Assembly: GCA_900323505.1 (NCBI GenBank)
Contig: OOIN01000017.1
Location: 1 to 64,000 of the forward strand
Direction: 5' to 3'
From: Ustilago trichophora
Lineage: Eukaryota > Basidiomycota > Ustilaginomycetes > Ustilaginales > Ustilaginaceae
Length of the DNA: 64,000 bases
The position numbers and the translations under genes are program-made. Shown one piece after another: positions 9,764 to 20,698 of the stretch; positions within the stretch are counted from its first letter, which is position 1, and each line of letters opens with the position of its first letter. The notes beneath the pieces are model-generated. The model had not been told where the DNA came from. It worked only from the letters and a program-made list of their open reading frames with translations, and did no database searches.

Positions 9764-11846
9764 TCAGGCTGACGGAGCGCGGTCAGGTTGGCCATTTTGG
9801 CGGGACGGACTGGTGCTTCTCCCGCGGCTGGCGCACCACGGCCTAGGGCTAGGTACATTACCAGCAGCAGCACGGCAGAGAACACTGCTGATGCTCTGCA
9901 GCTCCGGAGAAGCGGCCACAAAGCTGAAGTCTGGTTGCATGTTGCGGTGATCATCCAGAATGTGCTTCAGGTTGAGCGCAAGTGATGCATCCTCTGGCAA
10001 AAGGCAGAGCTGACGTAGCAAAGCTTCTGCCCGCTTTTGCGCACCATGCATCAGAGCTTGGAGACGGTCCACTTGGATGGTCTCTGTTCCAAACTTGACG
10101 CTCTTGAGATCTTGCTGCCAGGAAAAGTGGAAGTTGGTGCCATCATCTTGCGCAAGTACTGTGCCATACCGGTGAAGGGATTGTAGGTATGAGCTGGCGG
10201 AGCTGCTGGTGCTGTACAGATAGCGCTTCATCTGTAGATCAACCTCGGCAGCAATCTCCTCAGCAGAGCGCTCAATGAGCACACCATCTTCTGGATCCAA
10301 CAGCCACTGCCAGAGCACTGCACGGCAGCAGAACTCCAAGCTGGCAATGATGGACGTAGCGGCATTGACTGGAATGGGAGTGCCATCTGCGCTGACGCAG
10401 AGGTGGAGGAACAGCCGTACCAAAGCAAGCTTGTCATTCTCACCATACACCTCTGGCTGTTGCGTGACCAAGAGGTGAGAGAGTTGGAGGAGGAGCGGCA
10501 CTGCCTTGCTTGCCAGATCTTCATCAGTGAGCGGATCAATGTCTGCATCTGCACCGTAGTAAAGATCATGCAGATCTTGCAGTACAGAGTCCAGGTGTGC
10601 GCTGAGACCAAGATGCTCAGTCTGGTCACTGTCACCGTAATAGCCAAAAGAGACACCGTCAAAGACCGCATGGATAAGCAGAGCAAGTAAAAAGGCCCAC
10701 ATGTCCGCACGTTTCTTGACTGTTGGTAGGCTGAGGTTGTACGGCTGGCTTGGTTCAGGACTGTAGGCACGGAAAGTCTGTTGCACCTGCCTGCCAGTCT
10801 TGAGGAAAGCCGTCATCCATGTTGCGGCTGCTTGCTGTGTCATGACCAATACCCAATGGACAAAGTCTATATGAGCACCAGGCCACACCTTTTTTGACTT
10901 GCTGAGTGCGCCGATGGCCACAATAGGCTTGCCAGCCCAGTACGCATGCCAACCCAGCTGCTTGGCCCAAGGACCAATGTTGCCGCTGGCAGATTCAGGC
11001 TGAATGCCTGGCTTGAGCAGGTCTGCTTCACGGAGGCAATCTTCATTCTGCTTGAGGAAGGCATCCACCTTTGTCTTGATATTGGCGCTGATGGTGCTTG
11101 CATCCAGAGCGGTGGTGAGAATGGCAGGAGGCGGTGTGGGATCCAGATCTTGATTGCGGACGTGAAGGTAGCGGATCTTCTTGCCGCACTCGTGCAACTT
11201 CTGCATGGGAACAGGATGGGTGTACGATGCTCTGCCTTTAGCATCAGGATGCCCACGCAGATGCTCGTAGAAAGCAGACTTGGCTTGGACGGCATAGGAG
11301 CACAAGTTGCAGCGGTAGCCTTGGAAGAGCTCACCCAGCTCAGGAATCATGCGCTCTGGCAGAAGATCCTTGTTGATGCAGACCGTGCCAGGAGACGGTA
11401 CATCCAGTTCATCAAGGAGGCTACGCAGCATATCCTTGGCAGACCCAACCAGCGGCTTCTTGTGGACCTTCTTGATGTGAGCCGTGACGTGCTTGAAGTC
11501 TGGGATGAGCGGCAATTGAGGACAACAGCTGTCCAGGGTGCAGAGCAGGATGCGGGGATGGTCCACCAAGCGTAAGTTGAAGCGTGCCAGCTGAGCGGTG
11601 TGCTGAGGATCCACTGGAGTGGAAATGGCGGTTTCTTGATTTGCGGCTTGGTTGGCAGCAGGGAGAGCGTGACTGAATTCAAAAAATGCAAATAGTGATG
11701 TCAGCTGCTGATCATTGATGATGCGTGGTGATGATTGCCCAAACATACCTGTCCGTATCACTGACTGCGTCAATTGTGTCGATGCCTGCATCAACAAGTT
11801 CAGCAGCAAGTACGCTGTCATCAGGATGGAAAGATTGCTGAGACAT
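9764..11846 (-). pseudogene. Truncated duplicate of the RecQ/recombinase gene (5' half)
   Basis: The start codon at 11846, exon 1 (11749-11846), intron (11673-11748) and exon 2 (9764-11672) are preserved from the parent gene. The product would have 668 residues: both N-terminal fingers and the helical region are present, but the frame crosses the duplication junction at about 9850 and ends in some 29 foreign residues (starting PSPRPWCASRG). The break falls just ahead of the recombinase-like block, so neither that nor the helicase is encoded. Because the upstream region is duplicated too, the copy could be transcribed and give a finger-only protein. Whether it is a dead by-product or a functional short form cannot be told from sequence. 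Confidence 0.85.
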
Positions 11847-13338
11847 GGTTGAAGAATTTGCTGGCGGTGGATAAAAGTGGTAGAGTACGGTAGAGAGAAG
11901 CTGGAATGGATTGTTGGATTGATGAGCAATGACGGTCAGCAACGGTCAGAAAGGCACAGTATATATGCTTCAGAGGAGACAAGCAGCGCACATAGCAAGC
12001 ACAGTCAGACGTACACTGTCAAGGATTCCAGCAAGCGTAACGGGTTACAGCAACAGCCACTTGAAGCACTCAATGTGTCCAAGAGGGAAACGTACAAAGG
12101 TAAGATGGTTTCACTTGCACTCACGCTCATGCAGACACACACTGCAAAGCAAACAAGTCAAGAAAGGATAGTGCAGAGCTGTGAGCGGTGTGGAAAATTT
12201 TGTTTCAGTGACCGTAAAGCAATCAAGTCAAGAAAGGATAGCGCAGAGCTGTGAGCGGTGTGGAAAATTTTGTTTCAGTGACGGACAGACAAAGCTGTGC
12301 AGTGAGCAACAAGCAGACAAAGATCTGTGGTGTGTGACGGACAATGGACAACAGACAAAGGTGTACAGCGTGTGAAGGACAGACAAGGGTGTGGGTGCAT
12401 GGCGGACAAAGGACAAGTACGTCAAAGTCAAGCTGTGAGAAAAGCTGTCCGTCAAACACAAAGCAAACTCAAAGCAAAGGTCCGCACTTGGGAGCATCTG
12501 AGTTAGCTTTGTTGGTTCCAGTCGTGAGAGTCATTTACTGTTGTCTCAACATTGTCCTTCACACGCTTCCAGACAAAGGAGCCATGACTTGACGGACCAG
12601 CCGCTGTTCAGAGTGCTGTTGAAGGACGTACATGCTGCCAAGTTGAATTCACTGAAATTTGACGCGTCTGTCAGTCAGTCAGCGCAGAGTCAAATTGTGT
12701 GCGGTGCAATGAGAGTCCGTCTACTCATACCCAGACGCGTCACGCTCCTTGCTCCAAGGACACATTGCGCTCTCAATTTTGAGGCCAGCATTCTGATCAG
12801 AATTTTTGGCAGGCATGATTTTTGACATTGTCTGTCAATGTTTGTATTTGAGTTTTGTCCGTCTGCTGCAGTCCATGGGTACACATTGGTTGCCGTCACA
12901 CACCTGACTGCTGTGTGTGCTTGCAGCAGGAATCACTTCCTCAATCACGTCTGCCAGTCAGTCACGTCTGTCACGTCACCAAGCTTGTCAGTCAGTCAGT
13001 CATGTCCGTCACTCATCCTGTCTGCCAGTCAGTGAAGTGACAGACAGCTCAGTGAGTCTGCTGGAGGAGTGGGCCGCTCAGCCAAAAAGTTGGATTGGTC
13101 TGTCAGGCACTAGAGCAGTGTGGGTGAGCGTGTCTGTCACGCTAGCAATTTCCCTGAATTTTGACGCGTCCGTCACCCACCTGTCCGCTGCCCAGCCAAG
13201 GAAAAAGAATTTTCCGTTGCGGCACTGCACCAGTGTTTTTTGACGCGTCCCTCAGGCTGACGGAGCGCGGTCAGGTTGGCCATTTTGGCGGGACGGACTG
13301 GTGCTTCTCCCGCGGCTGGCGCACCACGGCCTAGGGCT
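11847..13338. other. Duplicated RecQ upstream region (second copy)
   Basis: A copy of 8359-9850, including ACGCGT cores at 12662, 12735, 13164 and 13243 and the GTCA runs. No gene is seen. It ends at the telomere-like string CCTAGGGCTAGGGG, where unique sequence resumes. Confidence 0.85.
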
Positions 13339-14272
13339 AGGGGTCGTGGGCCTGAGAATCCCGGAATCGCCGAATCGATGTCTTCTGGCGATTTTCCACT
13401 AATTAATCGGTGGACGGCGGCCTACGGGCAACTCTCGACTAACCGCTGTGGACACTCCGTCCAGAGGCAGAGCGGCACGAAACTAGACCTTGGCGAATCG
13501 TACGAGAGGTCGTACGAGGGGTTGGGGAATGCAGGTTGACGCCTGTTGGTGCACGAGTGTCCGTAGCGCTCCGACAGTCGTTATATGGTACTGATGGAGG
13601 TATCAGGACCGCAGTGGAGGTACTGCCTACGGTTGAGGTTCCGTAGCGTCGATGTAGGTGTCGACGGCGTCGCTAATGTGATACTACACACACAGGAGAT
13701 AGTAGCAATGCCTGGATTGCTACGAAACGACGGATACAAGAGACAGTGTTGTACTGACGGTTGAACGATTGTGATAAGTTAAGTAATAGTAGAGTGGATG
13801 GGGCTCCGCCCCATCGCACGCCTGTGCAGTGTGAGTATATATGGCCTCACCCTCACCAGGAGGGCGGCCGTACGGCTCGACGTGGCCACATGCTGTATCA
13901 GCCTGTGTCCATCGGCTCTGGGCGGCACCCGTGGGGAGCCACCCACTTCATTCCCCCCTCATCTACGCGTCCTTCATATCTCCCCCCAAGCGTCTTGCTT
14001 GCCATCCCTGATGGCGACAAGCCCTTGGCCATCCTTCCGCCGTGCGTCATTGGTCGCACCTCTCCCGTACGTCCCTGGTGGCGCCTTTTCGCGCTCAGCG
14101 CGTACGGGTCGCCGGGTGGATGCCACTTGCCGATTTCCCTCCGAAAAGTCGGCCAGTGAGCTCCACCTGCCGGCCGAGTACTTATGCACCTGTGCGCCAT
14201 TTCTGCGCACAGCCGCTGCTGCGCTCCTCCGGCCTCCACTCGTGCCTGACCCTGGTCAGCCCACGTGAGGCC
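13339..14272. other. Repeat-like intergenic DNA without a supported gene
   Basis: More GC-rich than its flanks. Open frames of 130-156 codons occur on both strands but lack domains and overlap each other in conflicting frames. A clean hairpin, GATGGGGC-TCC-GCCCCATC, sits at 13797-13815. The composition change and lack of genes suggest decayed mobile DNA, but no terminal repeats were found to define an element. Confidence 0.4.
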
Positions 14273-14896
14273 TGTAACACCCCACACCCTCAATTCACAT
14301 CTGATGGCTCTGTAAACTTTGGAAACATAGTTTCTAGCCTAGATGCATCCAACAAGCCTTCAAGTTGCCAGATCGGAGCAAAAAAGTTTTTTACCCCCAA
14401 GCTCCGACCCCAACTTCCGATCACCCCCACGCAAAATTTTATTATGCTTTCAGCCTTGGGGGTCAGCATGACTATTGATCAGCACATATAACTCTATCAT
14501 GTCAAGCCATAAAAAGGGGCAACCCCAAGTTGGGGAGTACCTTGTAAGCGCGCACGCTCCAGTCACCACTCTCGTGCGGCTGGCTGAGTGATCACGTGCG
14601 CAGCCGCGTGCCACACGCTCCAGTGAAGCTAGCGCTCGCCAACCAAGCGCTCTGCATGCATTATCCGGGGCAACTAAGTTGCTGGAATGAATGCTGTGTC
14701 CGAGATCCAAGTTATGTGGGAACCAGCACAATAGATGCGTTGGTGGTTCCCTACCGACGTCTGTAAGAGACTTGTTGGCGCGTGCGTAGTGTTCTTGTTA
14801 CCAACGTCTGTAAGCGTTGGTCAGACCAATATCCTGACGCAGCAGGTGACTGTATATTCCAACAAGGCCCGCGACTAATACATGAATTACGTTACA
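14273..14896. mobile_element. Possible solo LTR
   Basis: The segment starts TGTAACACCCCACACC and ends GTTACA, giving six-base inverted termini TGTAAC/GTTACA of the TG...CA type common in fungal LTR retrotransposons, at a plausible length of 624 bases. No target-site duplication is visible (flanks aggcc and aaaag) and no second copy lies in the window, so the call is weak. Confidence 0.3.
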
Positions 14897-15143
14897 AAAA
14901 GAATTGATAAATGATTGCCTGACTCTGAGCGCCGTCGTCCTAAAGTTGTGTGTTTTGCGTTATTGACAGGCAAAACTCTATACATTAAGTTTGTTTGACA
15001 CCAGCCCTGGCGGCTAGCCTTGAAATGAAATCTACCGTTATGAACACAACATTTCGCAGCCTAGAAATCATCGGTCAGTCTTTTCTCGAGCGCATTTCTT
15101 TGCCATGGAGAGCTGCCCATCTGTCAAGACCTGCCGTGATCCT

Positions 15144-16872
15144 TCATGCTATCTCCTTTTCGTTGGTGACTTTCTCATCTTCGCGATCATGATGGATTGG
15201 CACATTGGGCTTGTCGGTCGCTTCCTCCGTCTTCTTGTCCGGTCGCTTTTGCTTGATGAAGAAAGCTGACAAGAGCATCAACCCGCAGATCGCTGTGTAG
15301 AAAGTCCACATATTTCGAAGCCCGGTCAAGTATTGCTGCTTGGAGACGCTTTCTTCCACCTCTCCTCCTGTCTTGGTATCATGAGAGGCGTGGAGAGAGG
15401 TGAAACTGCTGCCGCCAGGCAAAGAGTGCTGAATGAGGACAGAGCCGATGACGACAGAAATTGATGTGCAGAGATTGCGCAAAAAACTATAAGCCGACAT
15501 AGCAGCTGCAAGATCGCTCTGGTGAAGGAAGCTTTGCAAGGCGATCATAGGGCTTTGGAAAAGAAGACCGGCGCCAATACCGGTTATGACCTGAAAGGAG
15601 ATGATCTTGGCCCATTCTCTGTCGGTCTTGAAGGAAAGGAAGAGACCGTTGCCAAGAGCCATGAGGGCGGCACCCAGATAGCAGATGTAGACATAGTTGC
15701 CTGTCTTACGAATGACAAGAGCACCAACCATCGGCATGGATGACAAAGGCACGATTAGAGCAAAGAGAGTGACTCCAGACAACAACGGCGAGAGTCCTAG
15801 GATGACTTGAGAGTAGAGCGGCAGGAAGAAATCGTAAGAGATAAAAACGAACGAGTGAAGACACGCTAGCACGAAGGCCGCCATGTTTGTTGACCTCGAA
15901 AAGATGCGACCAGGGATAATGGGCTTGGATGCAAAGCGCGCTTCCCAAAACGTGAAAGCCGCAAGAAGCAGACCGCCGATGGCCATCGTGCAAATGACGA
16001 CGGGAGCCGACCAAGGAAGTGTATTCGTTGCGCCCAATTCAAGCCCGTAGAGAAAAGATATTGTACCACCAATGATCAAGGCAAAGCCAGTCCAATCCAG
16101 AGTGCGGAGGCCTTGAAGAATTGGCTCTCGTTCGATGTCGACCTTTAATGCAAACAATAAAACCATGATTGCAAGGCCATCGAAAGGCAGATTGATATAG
16201 ACTGTGAAATCGATACCACGAATAGCAATTGTCAGTGAACTGGTTTAAACGCACGAGGAAAGCCTGGGACAGTATAGCAGCACAGCACTTACAGCACCAC
16301 CTCCAGCCAATTGTCTGGACAAAAATACCACCAAGCACCGGTCCGACGGCACTGGAGATCCCCCAAACAATGCCGGTGAAGCCATAATATTTGGGTCGAT
16401 CTTTCAGTGAGAAAATGTCCCCGATGATGATGGTGACCATGACAACGGAGCCGCCACAACCAAGCCCCTGTACAACGCGCCCTCCAATGAGCATGTTGCA
16501 ATCCACAGCCAAAGCGCAAACCAGGCTGCCTGCCATGAAACATGCAGCAGAAGCTATGACAGCAGGACGACGACCAAAGATATCGGATGCCTTGGCCCAC
16601 ACGGGTGTTGAAGCTGTGCTGGACAATGTAAAGCCACTGCTGATCCAGGCATACTGTCGCCCGTTGACACCCAGCTCCCTTGCGATGGTTGGAAGCGCCG
16701 TCGAGATGATGGTGATGTCTAAAGCACTGAGGAACAGCGTAAGACAAAGCGACAGCATGATGAGTCGCCTCCTCCAAGCTGACATGGCGGGTGGCACAAA
16801 ATCAGTCATGTTGGTCTCTACTTGAGCCAGTACCGCATTCGCTGTCTCGTCGTTGATGTTGATATCCGTCAT
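15144..16872 (-). CDS. MFS drug:H+ antiporter-type transporter (DHA2, 14-helix)
   Basis: Two exons, 16293-16872 and 15144-16201, with an intron at 16202-16292 (GTAAGT donor, CACTGAC branch-like site, TTTCACAG acceptor). The join gives WRWCFYINLPFDGLA, a hallmark DHA2 stretch, and 545 residues in all. Other marks: LDITIISTALPTIA in helix 1, motif A-like ASDIFGRRPAV (about 95-105) and motif C-like GISSAVGPVLGGIF (about 171-184). The tail is hydrophilic and charged. Plasma-membrane export of a small molecule is expected of the family; the substrate is unknown. It lies at the edge of metabolic cluster 1, and its upstream gap contains two AACCGAG motifs, consistent with shared control. Confidence 0.9.
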
Positions 16873-17764
16873 AACGGATTGCTGTCCAGTGTGCTCGGGC
16901 TGAAGTTATTGAAAGAAAAGCTTCTATGTCGAGATGGTTGACGCAGGAACGATGACAAAGTCGGGTGAAAACGACGGAATACAGGAAATCGATATGAGAT
17001 GCTTCTGCAAGATGCCGGCAGCTTCCGTTACACAGACTGGTGTGAGAAGTGAGGACACTTGAGCATTTGAACCTGCAGACAGCCTATACATGAACTGAGC
17101 CGGTCAATCTTTGGACACAAGACAAGACGCGGGGGTGCAACTTAGGAACAGGGTCTCGGAAGGCCTTGATGTCACGTACAGGCCATGCTGGTCAGAATCA
17201 CGGAGCAGTAGAATTGCCTTGTGCCAAGCCTCGGCGCTGAAGCTACGCATCCATGTCCGTACGAACAGACTCGAAAACTCTAGCCAATGGTTCAAGGCAT
17301 GTCCGTACCGAGTGGTCAGATTGGAACGGTTGCGTCGGGAAGGTGGGGGGCTGTGGCATTGAATGATATCTTTTGAGAATCTCGGTTCGGCTTGTTGAAC
17401 GACCTTTGTTGCACGCAGTGCTTGATTTCATTTGTCAAGGATTCGATTTAAGTGCGAGGCACGCGGCACCCATTGATCCAACCGAGATCTGATCTTCAAA
17501 AGAAGCGAAACGGTCACTTGACCAACGTGGGCAATTTGGCAGCTTTGCCGACCGGGAAGGGTCAGCATTGGAAGTCTCTGAGCATTTCACTTGGACTGAT
17601 AGCTTTACGTCTTAAAAGCGAATCATTCGGTCGAGTAGCTGGTCTCGATAGCGAAGCATGGAATCATGGTAATCGTCATATTTCATAAACATCAAGCAGG
17701 AAATATACATAGCAAAAAGACTTTCGAGTGATCACTTGCATGGTGATACGGAATCCCATTACGT
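16873..17764. promoter_or_regulatory. Upstream region of the DHA2 transporter, with AACCGAG motifs
   Basis: About 890 bases between two genes on the same strand. CTCGGTT at 17381 and AACCGAG at 17480 match the motif repeated across cluster 1. Short open frames show nothing recognisable. Confidence 0.45.
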
Positions 17765-19441
17765 CTAGTTCTTGTCGTCCACGGTGATGAAGCGTTGAGA
17801 AAATCTACGGATGGGCTTACCAAAGAAGTAGAGGAGAACTCCAAAGGCACCCATAAGTGCGGTCAAGCCCGCAAACATGTTGAATGCCCCGTCGTAGCCC
17901 ATCGACTCAATCATGTCCCAGACACGGAAGCTGACTCCGAAGGAGAGGAATCCACGGAAAGCGCAAATAATGATAAGCAACGAACTGGCCTTCTGAGGAT
18001 AGGCATCAAGCAAGTAAGTGATTGCTACGATGTTGGCACCAATAAAGGTGAAGAAATAAGCGGCAAGTGCCCAAGCATAGGTGAACCAGTGGTACTTGTC
18101 TGGGTGTCGGGCACCTTGACCGTAGAGGACTGCGGTGATGACACCAATCAAGATGGGCACGAATAGGGGAATCAAGCGGGTTTCGGGCTCGTGAATGCCT
18201 CCACGGCGGTTGGCAAACCACTTGATAATCCAGTCACTGCCGTAACCATAGACGGGCAGAGCCACAAGTGACGTGACAATCTGACCAGCATTGGCATAAC
18301 TGACCGAGGAATGGGGCCAGTTGTACGGAGCTGCCTCGAGGATACTACCATAGGTCATTCCGATGGCAATGTTACAGCCAAGAGTCACGCCATTGATAGC
18401 CAGAGCCCAGAAGACGTTGGGAAGGAACACCAGAAGCCAAGAGTCCTTGAATACGGTCCAGGCTGTACCCCACTCGGGCTTTCCAACCCACATTCGCAGG
18501 CTGGAGCGCAACGTGCGAGGCTCATAGCGCTGGTAGTCGAGGGGAGGGCGCTCAGTGTGAAGGCGGAATCCTTGAGCTTGGTCCGAGGAATCTGTGGTGC
18601 TGTTGGCGTCGTTTGCAGTTGCATTCTCCTGGAAATCCGATTGGGGTCGGTAATATTTTGTCTCGGGAAGGAAAAAGAATGCAACAATGAAGCATACACC
18701 GCAAAGGCAGCAGCCGATGCCGTACCACCACTGAGGGCCGATGGCGGCGGCAATGGGTGAAGCAAAGAGAACAAAAATGGCAACAGCGATGACCTGAATG
18801 GTCTGCTGAAGCATTAGAAAACGAGCCCTCTCGTGCAAGAAGACAATCTCTTGGGTAATCATGGGCACAAGCGCCTCGCTCTGGCCAGCAGCGATACCGA
18901 GAAGCAAGCGTGCGCCCAAGTGCCAATTGTAGTGGTTCGCCTGGGTTCCAGCAGCGGCACAAAGTCCGATCGAGATGCACATGACTGCGGTTGCGACGAG
19001 GAAGACGCTGCGACGACCGACAGCGACAGCGATGGGCATACCAATGAGGTTGCCGATACCCATGGTCAGGTTGGGCAGACTGAGAAAGTAGCTGATCTCC
19101 TGGTAGTTTTTACCGATGGAAGCGTATTCAGGGATGTAGAAGCCGAGCAGACCACCAAAGCCACTGACAATACCAAGACCAATCACAGAGAAGAGGGAAA
19201 GGCAGATGATGATGACCATCTTTTGCCAAGTGGGCAAGTTGAGAGGATCGCGAGGATCAGCTGTGGGAGAGGGGATGTAAACGATCTTTCCAGCGGTCAG
19301 CTGCACAGTACCCGCGGTTTGGACCTTGGACTTGTCGACCTCGAGCTTGCGGTCGGCATCAGAGTTGCTGGCCTCGAGTTTGAGGTCGGCATCATAATTG
19401 GTGACCTCGACGTCATAGACACTCTTGCTTTCTTCGCCCAT
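17765..19441 (-). CDS. MFS transporter, DHA1/HOL1-like
   Basis: Single exon, 558 residues from the ATG at 19441 (MGEESKS). The frame is open 59 codons further up, but that stretch has the composition of untranslated leader. The hydrophilic N-terminus leads into DPLNLPTWQK, the DPxNW-type signature before helix 1 of fungal DHA1 carriers. A motif A-like GRRSVFL follows, and FFFLPETKYYRP after helix 6 is the usual PET motif. About 12 membrane segments are apparent, with a long central loop rich in Asn/Thr/Asp. Family members move drugs, polyamines or small organic cations; the substrate here is not determined. It is divergent from the Zn2Cys6 regulator at 20699, a common arrangement for a pathway-specific regulator and its transporter. 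Confidence 0.88.
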   Translation of the reverse strand: MGEESKSVYDVEVTNYDADLKLEASNSDADRKLEVDKSKVQTAGTVQLTAGKIVYIPSPTADPRDPLNLPTWQKMVIIICLSLFSVIGLGIVSGFGGLLGFYIPEYASIGKNYQEISYFLSLPNLTMGIGNLIGMPIAVAVGRRSVFLVATAVMCISIGLCAAAGTQANHYNWHLGARLLLGIAAGQSEALVPMITQEIVFLHERARFLMLQQTIQVIAVAIFVLFASPIAAAIGPQWWYGIGCCLCGVCFIVAFFFLPETKYYRPQSDFQENATANDANSTTDSSDQAQGFRLHTERPPLDYQRYEPRTLRSSLRMWVGKPEWGTAWTVFKDSWLLVFLPNVFWALAINGVTLGCNIAIGMTYGSILEAAPYNWPHSSVSYANAGQIVTSLVALPVYGYGSDWIIKWFANRRGGIHEPETRLIPLFVPILIGVITAVLYGQGARHPDKYHWFTYAWALAAYFFTFIGANIVAITYLLDAYPQKASSLLIIICAFRGFLSFGVSFRVWDMIESMGYDGAFNMFAGLTALMGAFGVLLYFFGKPIRRFSQRFITVDDKN

Positions 19442-20698
19442 CGCGTTGTGTCTGCCAAAGCGTGCACGTAGGAGTATGTTGTATTGTGTGTGTGTGTTAT
19501 GAATGAAGTGACTGCCTTTGACAGGTAAGCTGCATGGGCTTGAGGTAAAAGTATCACCTGAAAGGGGAGCGTGGATGAAGAATAGTGGGCCGGGATGGCG
19601 AGGAGAAGCAGACGTCAAGGTGTATTATAGACATGAGAGTATGGGATGCTAGCTACAAGGAGCATGCATGAGAAACAATTGATGCTGTTCGGAAGCAAGT
19701 ATGTAGAGTGTATGGTGAGGAACAGCCGAGAACAAGACGCAGAAAGCATGGTTGTGGGGTGAAAAGATGGAACACCAGGCAGCAATCAGGCTGCGGTTGA
19801 TGGAGGGAAGAAGGCAGCAGAGGTTGTGGACGTGCGAGCCGTGAATGAACCGAGGCAAGGTCCAGGGGACAGGCAACGGGAACCAAGAGGTTGGATAGCA
19901 GAGGGAAAGGACGACAACATGTGGTGCGGGGTAAAAAGGGCAATTCGGGAATTGGAATCGATAGATAGGGTTTTGGGGTGCAGCACCGGTTTACCCCACA
20001 TTTGATGGTGCATCTTGCCCAACGGAACGGAGTCAAGCTGGAGTAAAGACTAGATTTCAGGTGAAGGATGCTGCGTGGATGAGAAGAGCCAATGTTGCGC
20101 GTGGCTTGCTGATTGAAACACCGCGCCGAAAGGGCCTCAATAGAGCGGGAGCCTGGACAATCAAGCCAATGGTACCTCTCTTTGATGGACGCAGCTTACA
20201 AATTGAAGCGACAGGCGTTTGCACCATTGCACTGTGACCAAGACGTGTGTGTGCAGAAAGGAGACATTGCGGGGCCCCATGGGCGCCAATCACTGCGTCT
20301 CGGTTCATTCAAAGGAGCCAAGTGAGCCGAGACAGGTTGATCTGCAGTGTACTATGACAACCCCACATCTTCCGACTGGCTCGGCACGGAAACGGAAATC
20401 AAGAACCGTATTGCTTTGAATTTCAACTGTCAAAGTCACGTGGATGTTTGAGTACAATACTAATCTCAATAATCCACTCGGGAATCTTGGCACCGTGTAG
20501 TGTATCAGGTGGACCCTGCAGCTAAGCTTAAGCTTATAGTGAGACCAATTCTGAACCGAGGTTGGACAGCATTATCCCTTCTTTCCTTCATCTTTGTTGA
20601 ACGGATCGTCATCTCTGCTTAGGGTTACTTGCTACTACATCTCTCATCCAGCTCGTTGTGCATCTCAACCGATTCCTTCTCGCTCGGATCTCAAAATC
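19442..20698. promoter_or_regulatory. Divergent promoter region, MFS carrier / Zn2Cys6 regulator
   Basis: A 1.26-kb gap between divergent starts. AACCGAG-type sites lie at 19848, 20299 and 20554, with related CCGAGAC and CTCGGC strings nearby (about 20332 and 20378). No gene is seen. The placement fits autoregulation by the adjacent regulator (inference). Confidence 0.5.

Larger units (their letters stand above)
6363..13338. repeat. 3,488-bp head-to-tail tandem duplication
   Basis: Unit 1 is 6363-9850 and unit 2 is 9851-13338. They read base for base at a constant offset of 3,488; the only differences I noticed are G6369 versus A9857 and A7425 versus G10913. Each unit holds the 5' part of the RecQ gene and about 1.5 kb upstream of it. 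Unit 1 begins at AGG inside the RecQ gene and unit 2 ends at AGG in GCCTAGGGCTAGG, so the junction has three bases of microhomology. The near identity implies a very recent event, or a collapsed or expanded assembly. Confidence 0.93.

Noticed and set aside
13329..13345. Interstitial telomere repeat at the duplication end
   Set aside because: Only about two degenerate TAGGG units; kept as a remark on the breakpoint, not as a feature.
13798..14268. A 156-codon open frame in the GC-rich subtelomeric segment
   Set aside because: Several overlapping frames of similar length exist on both strands, none with domain or codon signal.
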